Shown: positions 1 through 7,045 of the stretch, piece by piece
Layout: the number at the start of each line of letters is the position of its first letter
Numbering within the stretch: position 1 is the stretch's first letter
Assembly: GCA_027030825.1 (NCBI GenBank)
Contig: JALVEM010000261.1
Location: 1-10,001, forward strand
Direction: 5' to 3'
DNA length: 10,001 bases
Source of the DNA: Thiohalobacter sp.
GTDB lineage: Bacteria; Pseudomonadota; Gammaproteobacteria; Thiohalobacterales; Thiohalobacteraceae
Translations under genes and position numbers: made by a program
The notes under the pieces: model-generated
Seen by the model: the letters and a program-made list of their open reading frames with translations, nothing else
Databases searched by the model: none
What the model was told of the DNA's origin: nothing

Positions 1-918
1 GATGGTGCCGTTGTGCAGGCGAAGATGCGGCAGGTCGCGGGTCTCCTCGAAATGCATCGGCAGCAGCGGCGGAAAGTGCTCCAGGTTCTCCCGGAAGCAC
101 TCGAACAGGGACTCGCGCACATAACCGCTGCCGAACCCCACCCGCCGCAGCGGCCCCCGGGCCGCGCCGCCGAAGCCGCCGACCTCCACCGACTGCTCGA
201 ACAGCGGGATGCGGGTTTCGTCCCAGAGGTCGTGACCGAACAGGAAGGGCGAATTGGCCGCCAGCGCGACCATGGGGGCGGCCAGCAGCTGACCGAGATT
301 GTAGGCGCGCGCCGCCTCGGCCTGGGTCACCTTCAGGTGAATCTGGAACGAGGTGGCGGCCGACTCCAGCATGACGTCGGCATGGGCCAGCCGCAGATGT
401 TCTCGGCCGGCGATGTCGAGCTGCAGGGGCTGCCCGCGGCGCTGCGCCAGCACCTGTTCGTTCAGCGCCCGGTATCGCTTGAGCGGTGACATGCTGGCCA
501 GGGTGAGATCCTCCGGCCGCAGCGTCGGCAGGATGCCGGTCATGAACAGCGCCAGCCCCAGTTCCCCGGCCACGCGCTGGCAGCGGGACCAGGTCCCGGC
601 GAGGTCGGCCTCCAGTCGCGAAAGTCCTTTCCCGGAGAGCGGCTGGGGCGCGCCATTGAGCTCGACATTGAAGCGGGCGAGCTCCGGCACCACGAGGGGA
701 TCGTCCATCGCGGCCAGGAATTCCTCGTTGCGGGGCGCCGGCCGACCCGCCTCGTCCACCAGCCAGGCCTCCAGCTCGAATCCCGCCATGCCGCCCCGTC
801 GGGAGAACAGGCCCTCGCGGAACCAGGTCTCCAGCACCTCCGTCTCGCGCGCGAGCGCCTGCTCGAAGCGGCGGAAATCCTCGGGCCGGAAATGCGTGCG
901 TGCTATCTCCTGGCCCAT
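1..918 (-). CDS. GCS2-family glutamate-cysteine ligase (C-terminus cut by window edge)
   Basis: Partial gene: the first 306 codons are present and the rest lies left of base 1. The protein resembles the GCS2 family (glutamate-cysteine ligase type 2 / carboxylate-amine ligases such as YbdK), cytosolic ATP-dependent enzymes that join the gamma-carboxyl of glutamate to an amine, classically cysteine in the first step of glutathione synthesis. Seen: the motif GFELE at residues 46-50 (family G-x-E-x-E), ARFNVELN at 81-88, and LHNGTI at the cut end, a typical active-site neighbourhood in this family. No signal peptide. The start is ATG at 918-916, preceded by a strong Shine-Dalgarno GGGAGGG (928-922). 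It overlaps the end of murU by 16 bp, so it is the fifth gene of the leftward operon. The family is fairly certain, but the substrate is inferred: YbdK-like members have only weak ligase activity with cysteine. Other gamma-glutamyl amide products are possible. Confidence 0.82.
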   Translation of the reverse strand, partial: MGQEIARTHFRPEDFRRFEQALARETEVLETWFREGLFSRRGGMAGFELEAWLVDEAGRPAPRNEEFLAAMDDPLVVPELARFNVELNGAPQPLSGKGLSRLEADLAGTWSRCQRVAGELGLALFMTGILPTLRPEDLTLASMSPLKRYRALNEQVLAQRRGQPLQLDIAGREHLRLAHADVMLESAATSFQIHLKVTQAEAARAYNLGQLLAAPMVALAANSPFLFGHDLWDETRIPLFEQSVEVGGFGGAARGPLRRVGFGSGYVRESLFECFRENLEHFPPLLPMHFEETRDLPHLRLHNGTI

Positions 919-1583
919 GCGCCCTCCCGCAGCCGGCGATCCAGCTCCGCCAGGCGTGCCGGCGTGCCGACATCGCTCCACAGCCCGGCATGATGCTCGC
1001 CCGTCACCCGGCCGGCCGCCATGGCCCTGCGGAGCACGGGCGCCAGCGGAAACCGGCCTTCGGGCAGATCCGCGAACAGTTCGGGGCGATAGACCCCGAT
1101 GCCGCTGAAACAGTAGCGCGGCTCGCCCTCGGCCAGCACCCGGCCTGCCTCGAGGGCGAAGTCGCCCTCGGGATGGTGCGGCGGATTGTCGACCAGCACG
1201 AGATGCGCCAGTCCCTCGGGCTCGGCCGGCAGCCGGGAATAGTCGTAGTCCGTCCAGATGTCGCCGTTGACCACCAGGAAGGGGGCCGGTCCCAGCAGGG
1301 GCAGGGCATGGCGGATGCCGCCGCCGGTCTCCAGCGCGCCCTCGGGTTCCGGACTGTAGTCGATATGTACCCCGAGGCGGGCGCCGTCGCCCAAAGCCGC
1401 CTGCAGCCGGTCGCCGAGGTGGCCGAGGTTGATCACCAGCTCCCGGAAGCCGGCCTCGCGCAGGGCCTCGATCTGCCAGAGGATCAGGGGCCGGCCGCCT
1501 GCTTCCAGCAGCGGCTTGGGGGTCCGGTCGGTCAGCGGGCGCATGCGTTCGCCGCGGCCCGCCGCCAGGATCATGGCCTTCAT
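903..1583 (-). CDS. murU: N-acetylmuramate alpha-1-phosphate uridylyltransferase MurU
   Basis: A complete protein of 226 residues, close to the usual length of MurU. The enzyme transfers UMP from UTP to MurNAc-alpha-1-phosphate, giving UDP-MurNAc in the cytosol. This completes the recycling shortcut that bypasses MurA/MurB and lowers sensitivity to fosfomycin (known from Pseudomonas). Seen: nucleotidyltransferase signature LAAGRGERMRPLT (residues 6-18) followed by TPKPLL (21-26), LETGGGI at 84-90, VVNGDIWTD at 104-112 with metal-binding D108, and a C-terminal WSDVGT with D204 as probable second metal ligand. The N-terminus MKAMILAAG and the VLVDNPPHH segment match Pseudomonas MurU closely as recalled. 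The start ATG (1583-1581) overlaps the amgK stop as ATGA, and the nearest purine-rich stretches are distant, so translation probably depends on coupling to amgK. A glucose-1-phosphate thymidylyltransferase-like enzyme is the alternative, but the amgK neighbour argues for MurU. Confidence 0.93.
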   Translation of the reverse strand: MKAMILAAGRGERMRPLTDRTPKPLLEAGGRPLILWQIEALREAGFRELVINLGHLGDRLQAALGDGARLGVHIDYSPEPEGALETGGGIRHALPLLGPAPFLVVNGDIWTDYDYSRLPAEPEGLAHLVLVDNPPHHPEGDFALEAGRVLAEGEPRYCFSGIGVYRPELFADLPEGRFPLAPVLRRAMAAGRVTGEHHAGLWSDVGTPARLAELDRRLREGAWARR

Positions 1584-2590
1584 GCCCGTCGCGCTTCCGC
1601 CTCCGCGAGCCGGGGCAGCACCTCGCTCTCGACGAACCGCCCCAGGGGGGCGAGTTCGGGATAGCGGCTGCAGACGCCGACCACGTAATCCAGGGTGCGC
1701 GGGATGTCCGCCAGATAGCCCGGCTTGCCGTCCCGGTGCCAGAGGCGGGCGAAGATGCCGGCTGCCTTCAGATGCCGTTGCACGCCCATCCAGTCGAACC
1801 AGCGCAGGAAGGTGGCCTCGTCGACCGCCTTCTCGCGGAGGATGCCGGTCTGCTCGGCGAGTTCGAGATAACCCAGCGCCCAGTCGCGGACGCGCTCCTC
1901 GGGCCATGCGATGTAGCAGTCGCGCAGCAGCGAGACGAGATCGTAGGTGACCGGCCCGGCCACGGCGTCCTGGAAATCGAGGATGCCCGGATTGTGGGAG
2001 GGCGGCACCATGAGATTGCGCGAATGGTAGTCCCGGTGCACGAACACCCGTGGCTGCTCGAGGGCCGAGGCCACCAGCAGCGGGCGGATGTCGTCGAACA
2101 GGGGACGGAACGTCGAAAGATCGAGCCCCAGGTGGCGTTCCAGCAGCCAGTCGGGAAAGAGCGCCATCTCGGCCTCCAGGCGCCCGGCATCGTAGGGGGG
2201 CAGACCCTCCGTGTCCGCCAGGCTCTGGATGGCGGCCAGCGCCCCGAGCGCATCGCCGTAGAGACGCTCCACCGTCTCCTCGGAGAGCGCATCGAGATAG
2301 GCGGTGCGGCCCAGGTCCTCGAGCAGCAGGAAGCCCTCCTGCGCGTTGCTTGCCAGCACTTCGGGCACATGGACGCCGATCGCGGCCAGGCGCTCGACCA
2401 CGTCGAGATAGGGGCCCAGCGGTTCCTTGTCGGGCGGCGCATCCATCAGGATGCGGGTCTCGCCGTCGGGCAGGGTGAGGCGCAGATAGCGCCGGAAACT
2501 CGCGTCCTCGGAGGCCGGCTCGAGTGCTTCGACCGGCATGCCCAGTGACGCGATCCAGTCTCGCGCCGCCTGCAGACGAGGATCTGTCAT
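1580..2590 (-). CDS. amgK: N-acetylmuramate/N-acetylglucosamine kinase AmgK
   Basis: Encodes 336 residues of an aminoglycoside-phosphotransferase (APH)-fold sugar kinase. AmgK phosphorylates MurNAc (and GlcNAc) at the anomeric C1 with ATP in the cytosol and feeds MurU. Seen with the chosen start: catalytic loop HRDYHSRN at residues 185-192 (D187 catalytic base, N192 metal ligand) and the metal-binding segment ILDFQDAV with D205. LLLEDLG upstream belongs to the N-lobe. Two starts are possible. ATG at 2590 has AGGGA at a spacing of 7 and gives MTDPRLQAARDW, which resembles other AmgK N-termini. ATG at 2623 overlaps the permease stop as ATGA, adds 11 polar residues and has no good Shine-Dalgarno sequence. 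I prefer 2590 but cannot exclude 2623. The stop overlaps the murU start by 4 bp. A homoserine- or choline-kinase-like role is the alternative reading of the fold, made unlikely by the adjacent murU. Confidence 0.92.
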   Translation of the reverse strand: MTDPRLQAARDWIASLGMPVEALEPASEDASFRRYLRLTLPDGETRILMDAPPDKEPLGPYLDVVERLAAIGVHVPEVLASNAQEGFLLLEDLGRTAYLDALSEETVERLYGDALGALAAIQSLADTEGLPPYDAGRLEAEMALFPDWLLERHLGLDLSTFRPLFDDIRPLLVASALEQPRVFVHRDYHSRNLMVPPSHNPGILDFQDAVAGPVTYDLVSLLRDCYIAWPEERVRDWALGYLELAEQTGILREKAVDEATFLRWFDWMGVQRHLKAAGIFARLWHRDGKPGYLADIPRTLDYVVGVCSRYPELAPLGRFVESEVLPRLAEAEARRA

Positions 2591-2597
2591 TGGATGG

Positions 2598-2602
2598 TCC
2601 CT
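2598..2602 (-). promoter_or_regulatory. Ribosome binding site supporting the internal amgK start
   Basis: AGGGA lies 7 nt ahead of the ATG at 2590-2588, just downstream of the permease stop codon (2622-2620). It is the main reason to prefer the shorter AmgK. The upstream ATG at 2623 has only a GAGGGG about 14 nt away, which is too distant. Confidence 0.45.
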
Positions 2603-2619
2603 GTCTTCTGCACGAGTGT

Positions 2620-5600
2620 TCATGATACCCGATCCGGCCCCTCGGGCACCGTGCGCAGGCGGCCGCCCAGGCGATTCCGGAAATCGTCGGCGATCAGATA
2701 GAAGCAGGGCACCAGCACCAGGATCAGGAGTGTGGCGGTCACCAGGCCAAAGCCAAGGCTCACGGCCATGGGCGTGAGGAAGGCCGTCTGTCCCGTGGCG
2801 AAGAAGATCAGCGGCGAGACGCCGAGAAAGGTGGTCACGGTGGTCAGCAGGATGGGCCGGATGCGCACCCGGCCGGCCTCGCGCACGGCCCGCATCCGGT
2901 CCAGCCCGGCCTGCCGCATGCGCTTGATGAAGTCCACCAGGATCAGGGAATCGTTGACCACGATGCCGGTCAGCGCCAGAAAGCCGATCATGGACAGGAA
3001 CTGCAGATGCAGGCCGAACAGGGCGTGTCCAAGAATCACTCCGATCAGTCCGAACGGGATGGCCAGCATGACCACGAAGGGATCGAGCAGGGATCCGAAC
3101 AGGGCCGCGAGCAGGAAGAAGATGATGGCCAGCGCGATGACCAGGGCGCGGCGGGCGTCGTCGAGCGACTCGGCGGCCTCCTTCTTCTCGCCCAGGAACT
3201 CGATGTGGTAGTCCGCCTGCGGATCGGTCAGCGCCGGAAACTGCCTGCGAATCCGTTCCACGACCTCGTTCGGCGTGATCACGTCGCTGTCGACGTCGGC
3301 CGTGACGGTGGCCAGCCGCTCGCCGTCCCGGCGGCTGATGGCGTTGAGCCCGCGGGCGATCTCGATCTCGGCGACATCGCCGAGATAGACCGTGCGGCCG
3401 TCCTCGAGCACCAGCGGCAGGCGCGCCAGCTCGGCCCGGGCACGGGCGTCCGCATCATACCTGACCCGGACCGGCACCCGTTCCTGGCCCCGGCTCACCT
3501 CCAGCGCCTCGAGACCGAGGAAACCGGTGCGCACGGCGCGCGCCACCTCGGCCTGGGTCACGCCCAGCCGCCGTCCGCGCTCGGTGACCCGATAGCGGTA
3601 CTCCAGCTTCCCTGCGTCGAGGTCCTGGCGCACGTCGTGAACGCCCGGCATGCGGGCCAGGAAGTCGCGAATGGCCTCGGCATGGCGGCGGATGACCGGG
3701 ATCTCCGGTCCGATGACCCCCACCTCGATGTCGGCGCCGGCGGGCCCGCCCTGCGGACGCAGGATGGAGAGCCGCCGGATTCCCGGCACCTGGCGCAGCC
3801 GCTCGCGCAGCGCATTGATGATGGTCTCGGTATCCCGCTCGCGGGTGCCGCGCTCGTCGAACCGTAGGTTGACCAGCGGAGTGACGAAGCGCTCGATGAA
3901 CCCCTTCGGCCTGGGCTTCTTCAGGTCGATGATGAGCTGGATGTACTGGCTGCCGAGCACCGAGCGGTTGAAGTCGATGAAGGTGACGCCCACGTTGGTG
4001 AGCAGGGTCTCCAGCTCGTCCTCGCCGAGCGTCTCGAACACCACCCGTTCCATCTCGGAGGCGAGCCGCTCGGAATCCTCGAGGCTGTAGGTGTTGGGCG
4101 CCTCGGCGTTGACGAAGAACTGGCCGATGTCCACATGCCCGAACTGTTCGTAGGGCAGCCGGGTGGCCGCCCAGGCGAGCGAGAGCAGCAGCAACAGCCC
4201 GGCCAGGGCAGTGACGAAATAGCGGTGCCGGATGGCCAGCTCGAGCAGGGCCAGATAGCGTTCGAGCCAGCGCTTCCAGTCCGGCGCGAGACGGCGGCGG
4301 CGCGGCGGGGTGACCCGCAGCAGTTCGTTGGCGTGCGACGGCAGCACCACGAAGGCCTCCCAGAGCGAGCCCAGCAGGGCGGCGCTGACCACCACCGGAA
4401 TCACCTCGATGAAGGCGCCCATGACACCGCCGATCGCGAACATGGGCAGAAAGGCGGCGATGGTGGTCAGGGTGGAGACCACCACGGGCCAGAACACCTC
4501 CTTCGCGCCCGCCTCGGCGGCCACGCGCGGCGCGGCGCCGTTCTCCATGTGACGATAGATGTTCTCGTTGACGATGATGGCGTCGTCGACGATCAGGCCC
4601 AGCGCGATGAGGAAGGCGAACAGGGACACCATGTTGATGGTGTAACCCAGATAGTGGAGCGCCGCGGCGGCCACCAGGAAGGCGACGGGGATCCCCATCG
4701 CCGTGATGAGGGCGATGCGGAAATTGAGGAACAGATAGAGCGCCGCCAGCAGCAGCGCCAGTCCCACGATGCCCGAGGACTTCACGGTGTCGAGCCGGCG
4801 CTTGACGTAGACGGACAGATCGCTGAAGAGCCCGGCCTGCACGGCCGGGGGCAGTTCCCCGCGCAGGGTGGCGACCAGCTCGCGCACCGCCTTCGAGACC
4901 TCGATCGTCGAGGCATCGGCGGTCTTGGTCACGGTGAGATTGACCGAGGGCTTGCCGTTGAAGTGCCCCAGGGTGCGCGCATCCTCCAGGGCCAGGCGCA
5001 CGCGGGCCAGCGCATCGAGACGCAGGCTGCCGCCCCGGTCGTCGAACCGCACCGGGATCCGTCCGATGGCCTCGGGCTCCGGCGGCACGCCCCGCCCCCG
5101 CAGCAGGATGTCGCCCTCGCGCGCCTCCAGGGCCCCGCCGGGCAGGTCGGGCAGCTGGTCGCGCAGGGCCGCCACCAGCCGGGCGAAGGGCACGCCGTGG
5201 TACGCCAGGCGCCGGGGATCGGCCTCGACGTGCAGTTCCCACTCCCGGTCGCCGGCCACCCCCACCGAGGCCACCCCGGGCAGGGCGAGCAGGCGGCGCT
5301 TCACGTCGCGAGCGAGTTCGAACAGGTAGCCGCGGCCCACCTCGCCGTACAGGCTCAGGCTGATGACGGGGAAACGGGTCTCGAGCCGCACCATCTCCGG
5401 CTCGTCGGCCTCCTCGGGCAGGTCGTCGATCCGGTCCAGCGCGTTCCGGGCGTCGCGCATGAACTCGTCGACATCGGCGCCCGGCTTGAGGCGGACGGTC
5501 ACGCGCGAGCGTCCCTCGTAGCTGACCGAGGTCACCACATCGACATCGGCCATCCCGTCGAAGGCACCCTCGATGGGGATGGTGACCTGGCGCTCCACCT

Positions 5601-5772
5601 CGGCCGGCGCCGCACCCTCGTAGTCGGTGGTGATCCGGACCATGTCCTTCTCGACCACCGGAAACATCTCCCGGGGCATGGCCTGCCACCCCAGCACGCC
5701 CACGACCACCACCAGCACCAGCAACAGGTTCGTGATGAGGGGCCGATCGATGAAGAAGCGGATGAAGTCCAT
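2620..5772 (-). CDS. RND-family efflux permease (AcrB/HAE type)
   Basis: A complete 1050-residue inner-membrane permease of the resistance-nodulation-division superfamily, the usual length. It would act as a trimer, using proton import to push substrates through the adaptor and a TolC-like channel. Seen: TM1 at about 13-30, a large periplasmic porter loop to about 330, TM2 to TM6 from about 334 (TM2 334-351, TM3 353-373, TM4 381-401), a second porter loop, then TM8 to TM12 from about 876. TM4 carries LIVDDAIIVNEN with the proton-relay pair D396-D397 as in drug-type (AcrB) pumps; metal-type CzcA/CusA pumps differ here. In TM10 the segment is VVNDSLILVDF, so the position of AcrB Lys940 is Asn (N940), followed by D941. 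The start ATG lies 2 bp after the adaptor stop, with GAGGTGA at 5789-5783. The stop overlaps the longer amgK start as ATGA. Substrate is unknown; no outer-membrane channel gene is in the window. Confidence 0.93.
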   Translation of the reverse strand: MDFIRFFIDRPLITNLLLVLVVVVGVLGWQAMPREMFPVVEKDMVRITTDYEGAAPAEVERQVTIPIEGAFDGMADVDVVTSVSYEGRSRVTVRLKPGADVDEFMRDARNALDRIDDLPEEADEPEMVRLETRFPVISLSLYGEVGRGYLFELARDVKRRLLALPGVASVGVAGDREWELHVEADPRRLAYHGVPFARLVAALRDQLPDLPGGALEAREGDILLRGRGVPPEPEAIGRIPVRFDDRGGSLRLDALARVRLALEDARTLGHFNGKPSVNLTVTKTADASTIEVSKAVRELVATLRGELPPAVQAGLFSDLSVYVKRRLDTVKSSGIVGLALLLAALYLFLNFRIALITAMGIPVAFLVAAAALHYLGYTINMVSLFAFLIALGLIVDDAIIVNENIYRHMENGAAPRVAAEAGAKEVFWPVVVSTLTTIAAFLPMFAIGGVMGAFIEVIPVVVSAALLGSLWEAFVVLPSHANELLRVTPPRRRRLAPDWKRWLERYLALLELAIRHRYFVTALAGLLLLLSLAWAATRLPYEQFGHVDIGQFFVNAEAPNTYSLEDSERLASEMERVVFETLGEDELETLLTNVGVTFIDFNRSVLGSQYIQLIIDLKKPRPKGFIERFVTPLVNLRFDERGTRERDTETIINALRERLRQVPGIRRLSILRPQGGPAGADIEVGVIGPEIPVIRRHAEAIRDFLARMPGVHDVRQDLDAGKLEYRYRVTERGRRLGVTQAEVARAVRTGFLGLEALEVSRGQERVPVRVRYDADARARAELARLPLVLEDGRTVYLGDVAEIEIARGLNAISRRDGERLATVTADVDSDVITPNEVVERIRRQFPALTDPQADYHIEFLGEKKEAAESLDDARRALVIALAIIFFLLAALFGSLLDPFVVMLAIPFGLIGVILGHALFGLHLQFLSMIGFLALTGIVVNDSLILVDFIKRMRQAGLDRMRAVREAGRVRIRPILLTTVTTFLGVSPLIFFATGQTAFLTPMAVSLGFGLVTATLLILVLVPCFYLIADDFRNRLGGRLRTVPEGPDRVS

Positions 5773-5774
5773 GC

Positions 5775-6938
5775 TCAGCGAGTCACCTCGACGCGCTGGC
5801 CGTCGGCGAGCGCCGCCACGTCACGCGCCACGACGACGTCTCCCGCCGCCACGCCCGCCCGCAGAACCTGCCAGTCGCCCACCCGCTCGGCGGTCTCGAC
5901 GCGCGCCCGAACCAGACGGTCTCCCTCGACCCGAAAGACCCAGGCGCCGGCCTCGTCACGCAGCAGCGCCGTCACCGGTACGGCCAGGACGGCCTGCAGG
6001 ACCGGCAGGGGCAGATCGACTTCGACCCATTCCCCGAGCACGCCCACGCCCGGCGACAGCCGCACGACCACCTCGCGCGTCCAGCTGCGGGGATCGGGGA
6101 CCGCCTGCACCGCCACGACCTCGCCCTGCCGCGCCTGTCCCTCGAGCCACAGGCGCACCGGTTGCCCCCGGCTCAGGCCGGCAGCGACCGCGGACCGCAC
6201 CGGCAGACGCACTTCGAGCCGGGAATCGTCGGCCACGACCACGCCCACCTCGCCCACGCGCGCACGATCGCCGACCTCGACATGGACGGCGTCCACCACG
6301 CCATCGAAGGGCATGCGCAGGAAGGTACGCTCCAGCGCCAGCCGGGCGCGGTCCACGGCCGCCCGGCGTCGGGCGATCCGGGCCTGGGCGGAGGCGACTT
6401 CCGCTTCCAGGCTCGCCACCTCGGCCCGCAGCTGGAGGAGGCGACTCCGGGCGCTCTCCCGCCGGGTGGCGGAGACCAGGGCCTCGTCGCCCAGCGAAGC
6501 GAGGCGTTCGACCTCTCGCGTCTGCAGCTTCGCCTCCTCGCGCGCCAGCGCCAGGCGCTTGCGGTCGCGTTCGATCCGGGCGCGCTCCAGGGCGAGCTGC
6601 GCCTCGGCCTCGGCGAGCGCCGCCTCGGCCTCTCGCGCATCGATCCTCACCAGAAGATCGCCCTTGCTCATGTGCTGCCCGGGTTCCACCCGCCGCTCCA
6701 TCACCCGTCCGCCGGTCTCGAAGGCCAGCCGGGCGGTGCGCCAGGGCAGCAGGCGACCACCGACCCGTTCCGTGGGACGAAAGTCGTGGCGGGTCACGAC
6801 GAGGGTCTCCACCCGGGCCGGCGGCGGAGGCGTCATCTCCAGCCGCTTCTCGGGACGGGTGAGTATCACGAGCACGATCAGTCCCGCGACACCCAGCAGT
6901 GTCAGCAATGCAGCAAGCCGCCTGTGTGGAGCGGGCAT
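5775..6938 (-). CDS. RND efflux periplasmic adaptor (membrane fusion protein, HlyD/AcrA family)
   Basis: A complete 387-residue adaptor that would bridge the RND permease and a TolC-like channel. Seen in order: a short basic N-terminus and one hydrophobic segment (about residues 8-26) without a lipobox cysteine, so anchoring is by an uncleaved helix or the segment is a signal peptide; the first half of a lipoyl-like domain at about 74-100; a long Ala/Glu/Arg-rich coiled-coil hairpin at about 100-210; the second lipoyl half beginning with FDGVVDAVHVEVG; then beta-barrel and membrane-proximal domains. At the hairpin tip is RLASLGDEALVS, which fits the RLS motif (R145, L149, S156) used by adaptors to dock on TolC-type channels. 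The start ATG at 6938 has a strong GGAGGA (6948-6943) in front. It is the first gene of the leftward operon, facing lptD across 107 bp. The family is clear, the exported substrate is not. Confidence 0.92.
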   Translation of the reverse strand: MPAPHRRLAALLTLLGVAGLIVLVILTRPEKRLEMTPPPPARVETLVVTRHDFRPTERVGGRLLPWRTARLAFETGGRVMERRVEPGQHMSKGDLLVRIDAREAEAALAEAEAQLALERARIERDRKRLALAREEAKLQTREVERLASLGDEALVSATRRESARSRLLQLRAEVASLEAEVASAQARIARRRAAVDRARLALERTFLRMPFDGVVDAVHVEVGDRARVGEVGVVVADDSRLEVRLPVRSAVAAGLSRGQPVRLWLEGQARQGEVVAVQAVPDPRSWTREVVVRLSPGVGVLGEWVEVDLPLPVLQAVLAVPVTALLRDEAGAWVFRVEGDRLVRARVETAERVGDWQVLRAGVAAGDVVVARDVAALADGQRVEVTR

Positions 6939-6966
6939 GGCATCCTCCCTCGTCGGGAAAGCGAAC

Positions 6967-6972
6967 ATCATA
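6967..6972 (-). promoter_or_regulatory. Candidate -10 element for the adaptor-RND-amgK-murU operon
   Basis: TATGAT on the minus strand matches the sigma70 -10 consensus at 5 of 6 positions. Transcription would begin near 6960 and give a leader of about 22 nt that includes the GGAGGA ribosome site. The -35 position 17 bp upstream (6995-6990, ATCAGT) is a poor match, so the promoter would be weak or activator-dependent. This is tentative. Confidence 0.35.
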
Positions 6973-7034
6973 CCCCAGCCGAACCCGGGACTGATCCGCC
7001 GCAGGGACGCGGAACCGACGCGCCATTTGAAGTG

Positions 7035-7039
7035 AAGGA
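7035..7039 (+). promoter_or_regulatory. Ribosome binding site fixing the lptD start
   Basis: AAGGA sits 6 nt before the ATG at 7046. It supports this start over the in-frame GTG at 7094, which would give a more standard signal peptide but has no Shine-Dalgarno sequence. Confidence 0.6.
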
Positions 7040-7045
7040 CACGAT

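Larger units (their letters stand above)
6939..7045. promoter_or_regulatory. Divergent promoter region between the efflux/recycling operon and lptD
   Basis: This 107-bp stretch is the only real intergenic region in the window and must hold promoters for both directions unless they lie inside the flanking genes. It contains strong ribosome binding sites for both genes, a TATGAT hexamer on the minus strand (6972-6967) and a CCCGGG palindrome (6984-6989). No clear sigma70 or sigmaE promoter is visible for lptD. Confidence 0.6.

Noticed and set aside
353..1664. Plus-strand open frames opposite the GCS2 gene and murU
   Set aside because: They have no recognisable motifs, and the minus-strand genes have conserved catalytic signatures and ribosome sites.
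3455..5689. A 744-codon open frame on the minus strand inside the permease in another frame
   Set aside because: The Arg/Gly/Pro/Ala-rich translation is a frame-shadow of the RND gene; no domain is recognisable.
6984..6989. CCCGGG palindrome as an operator
   Set aside because: Six bases of GC palindrome are expected by chance in DNA of this composition, and no longer arms were seen.
7026..7031. TTGAAG as a sigma70 -35 for lptD
   Set aside because: The matching -10 would fall inside the lptD coding sequence, beyond the start codon.
7011..7033. GGAACC as a possible sigmaE -35 element for lptD
   Set aside because: Only GGAAC matches, and no TCTGA/TCAAA-like -10 lies 16-17 bp downstream.
4135..7035. 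A 966-codon open frame on the plus strand, antisense to the permease and adaptor
   Set aside because: Its translation is low-complexity (rich in R, G, Q, H) without family motifs. Both opposing genes are clear known families. Long antisense frames are common in GC-rich DNA.
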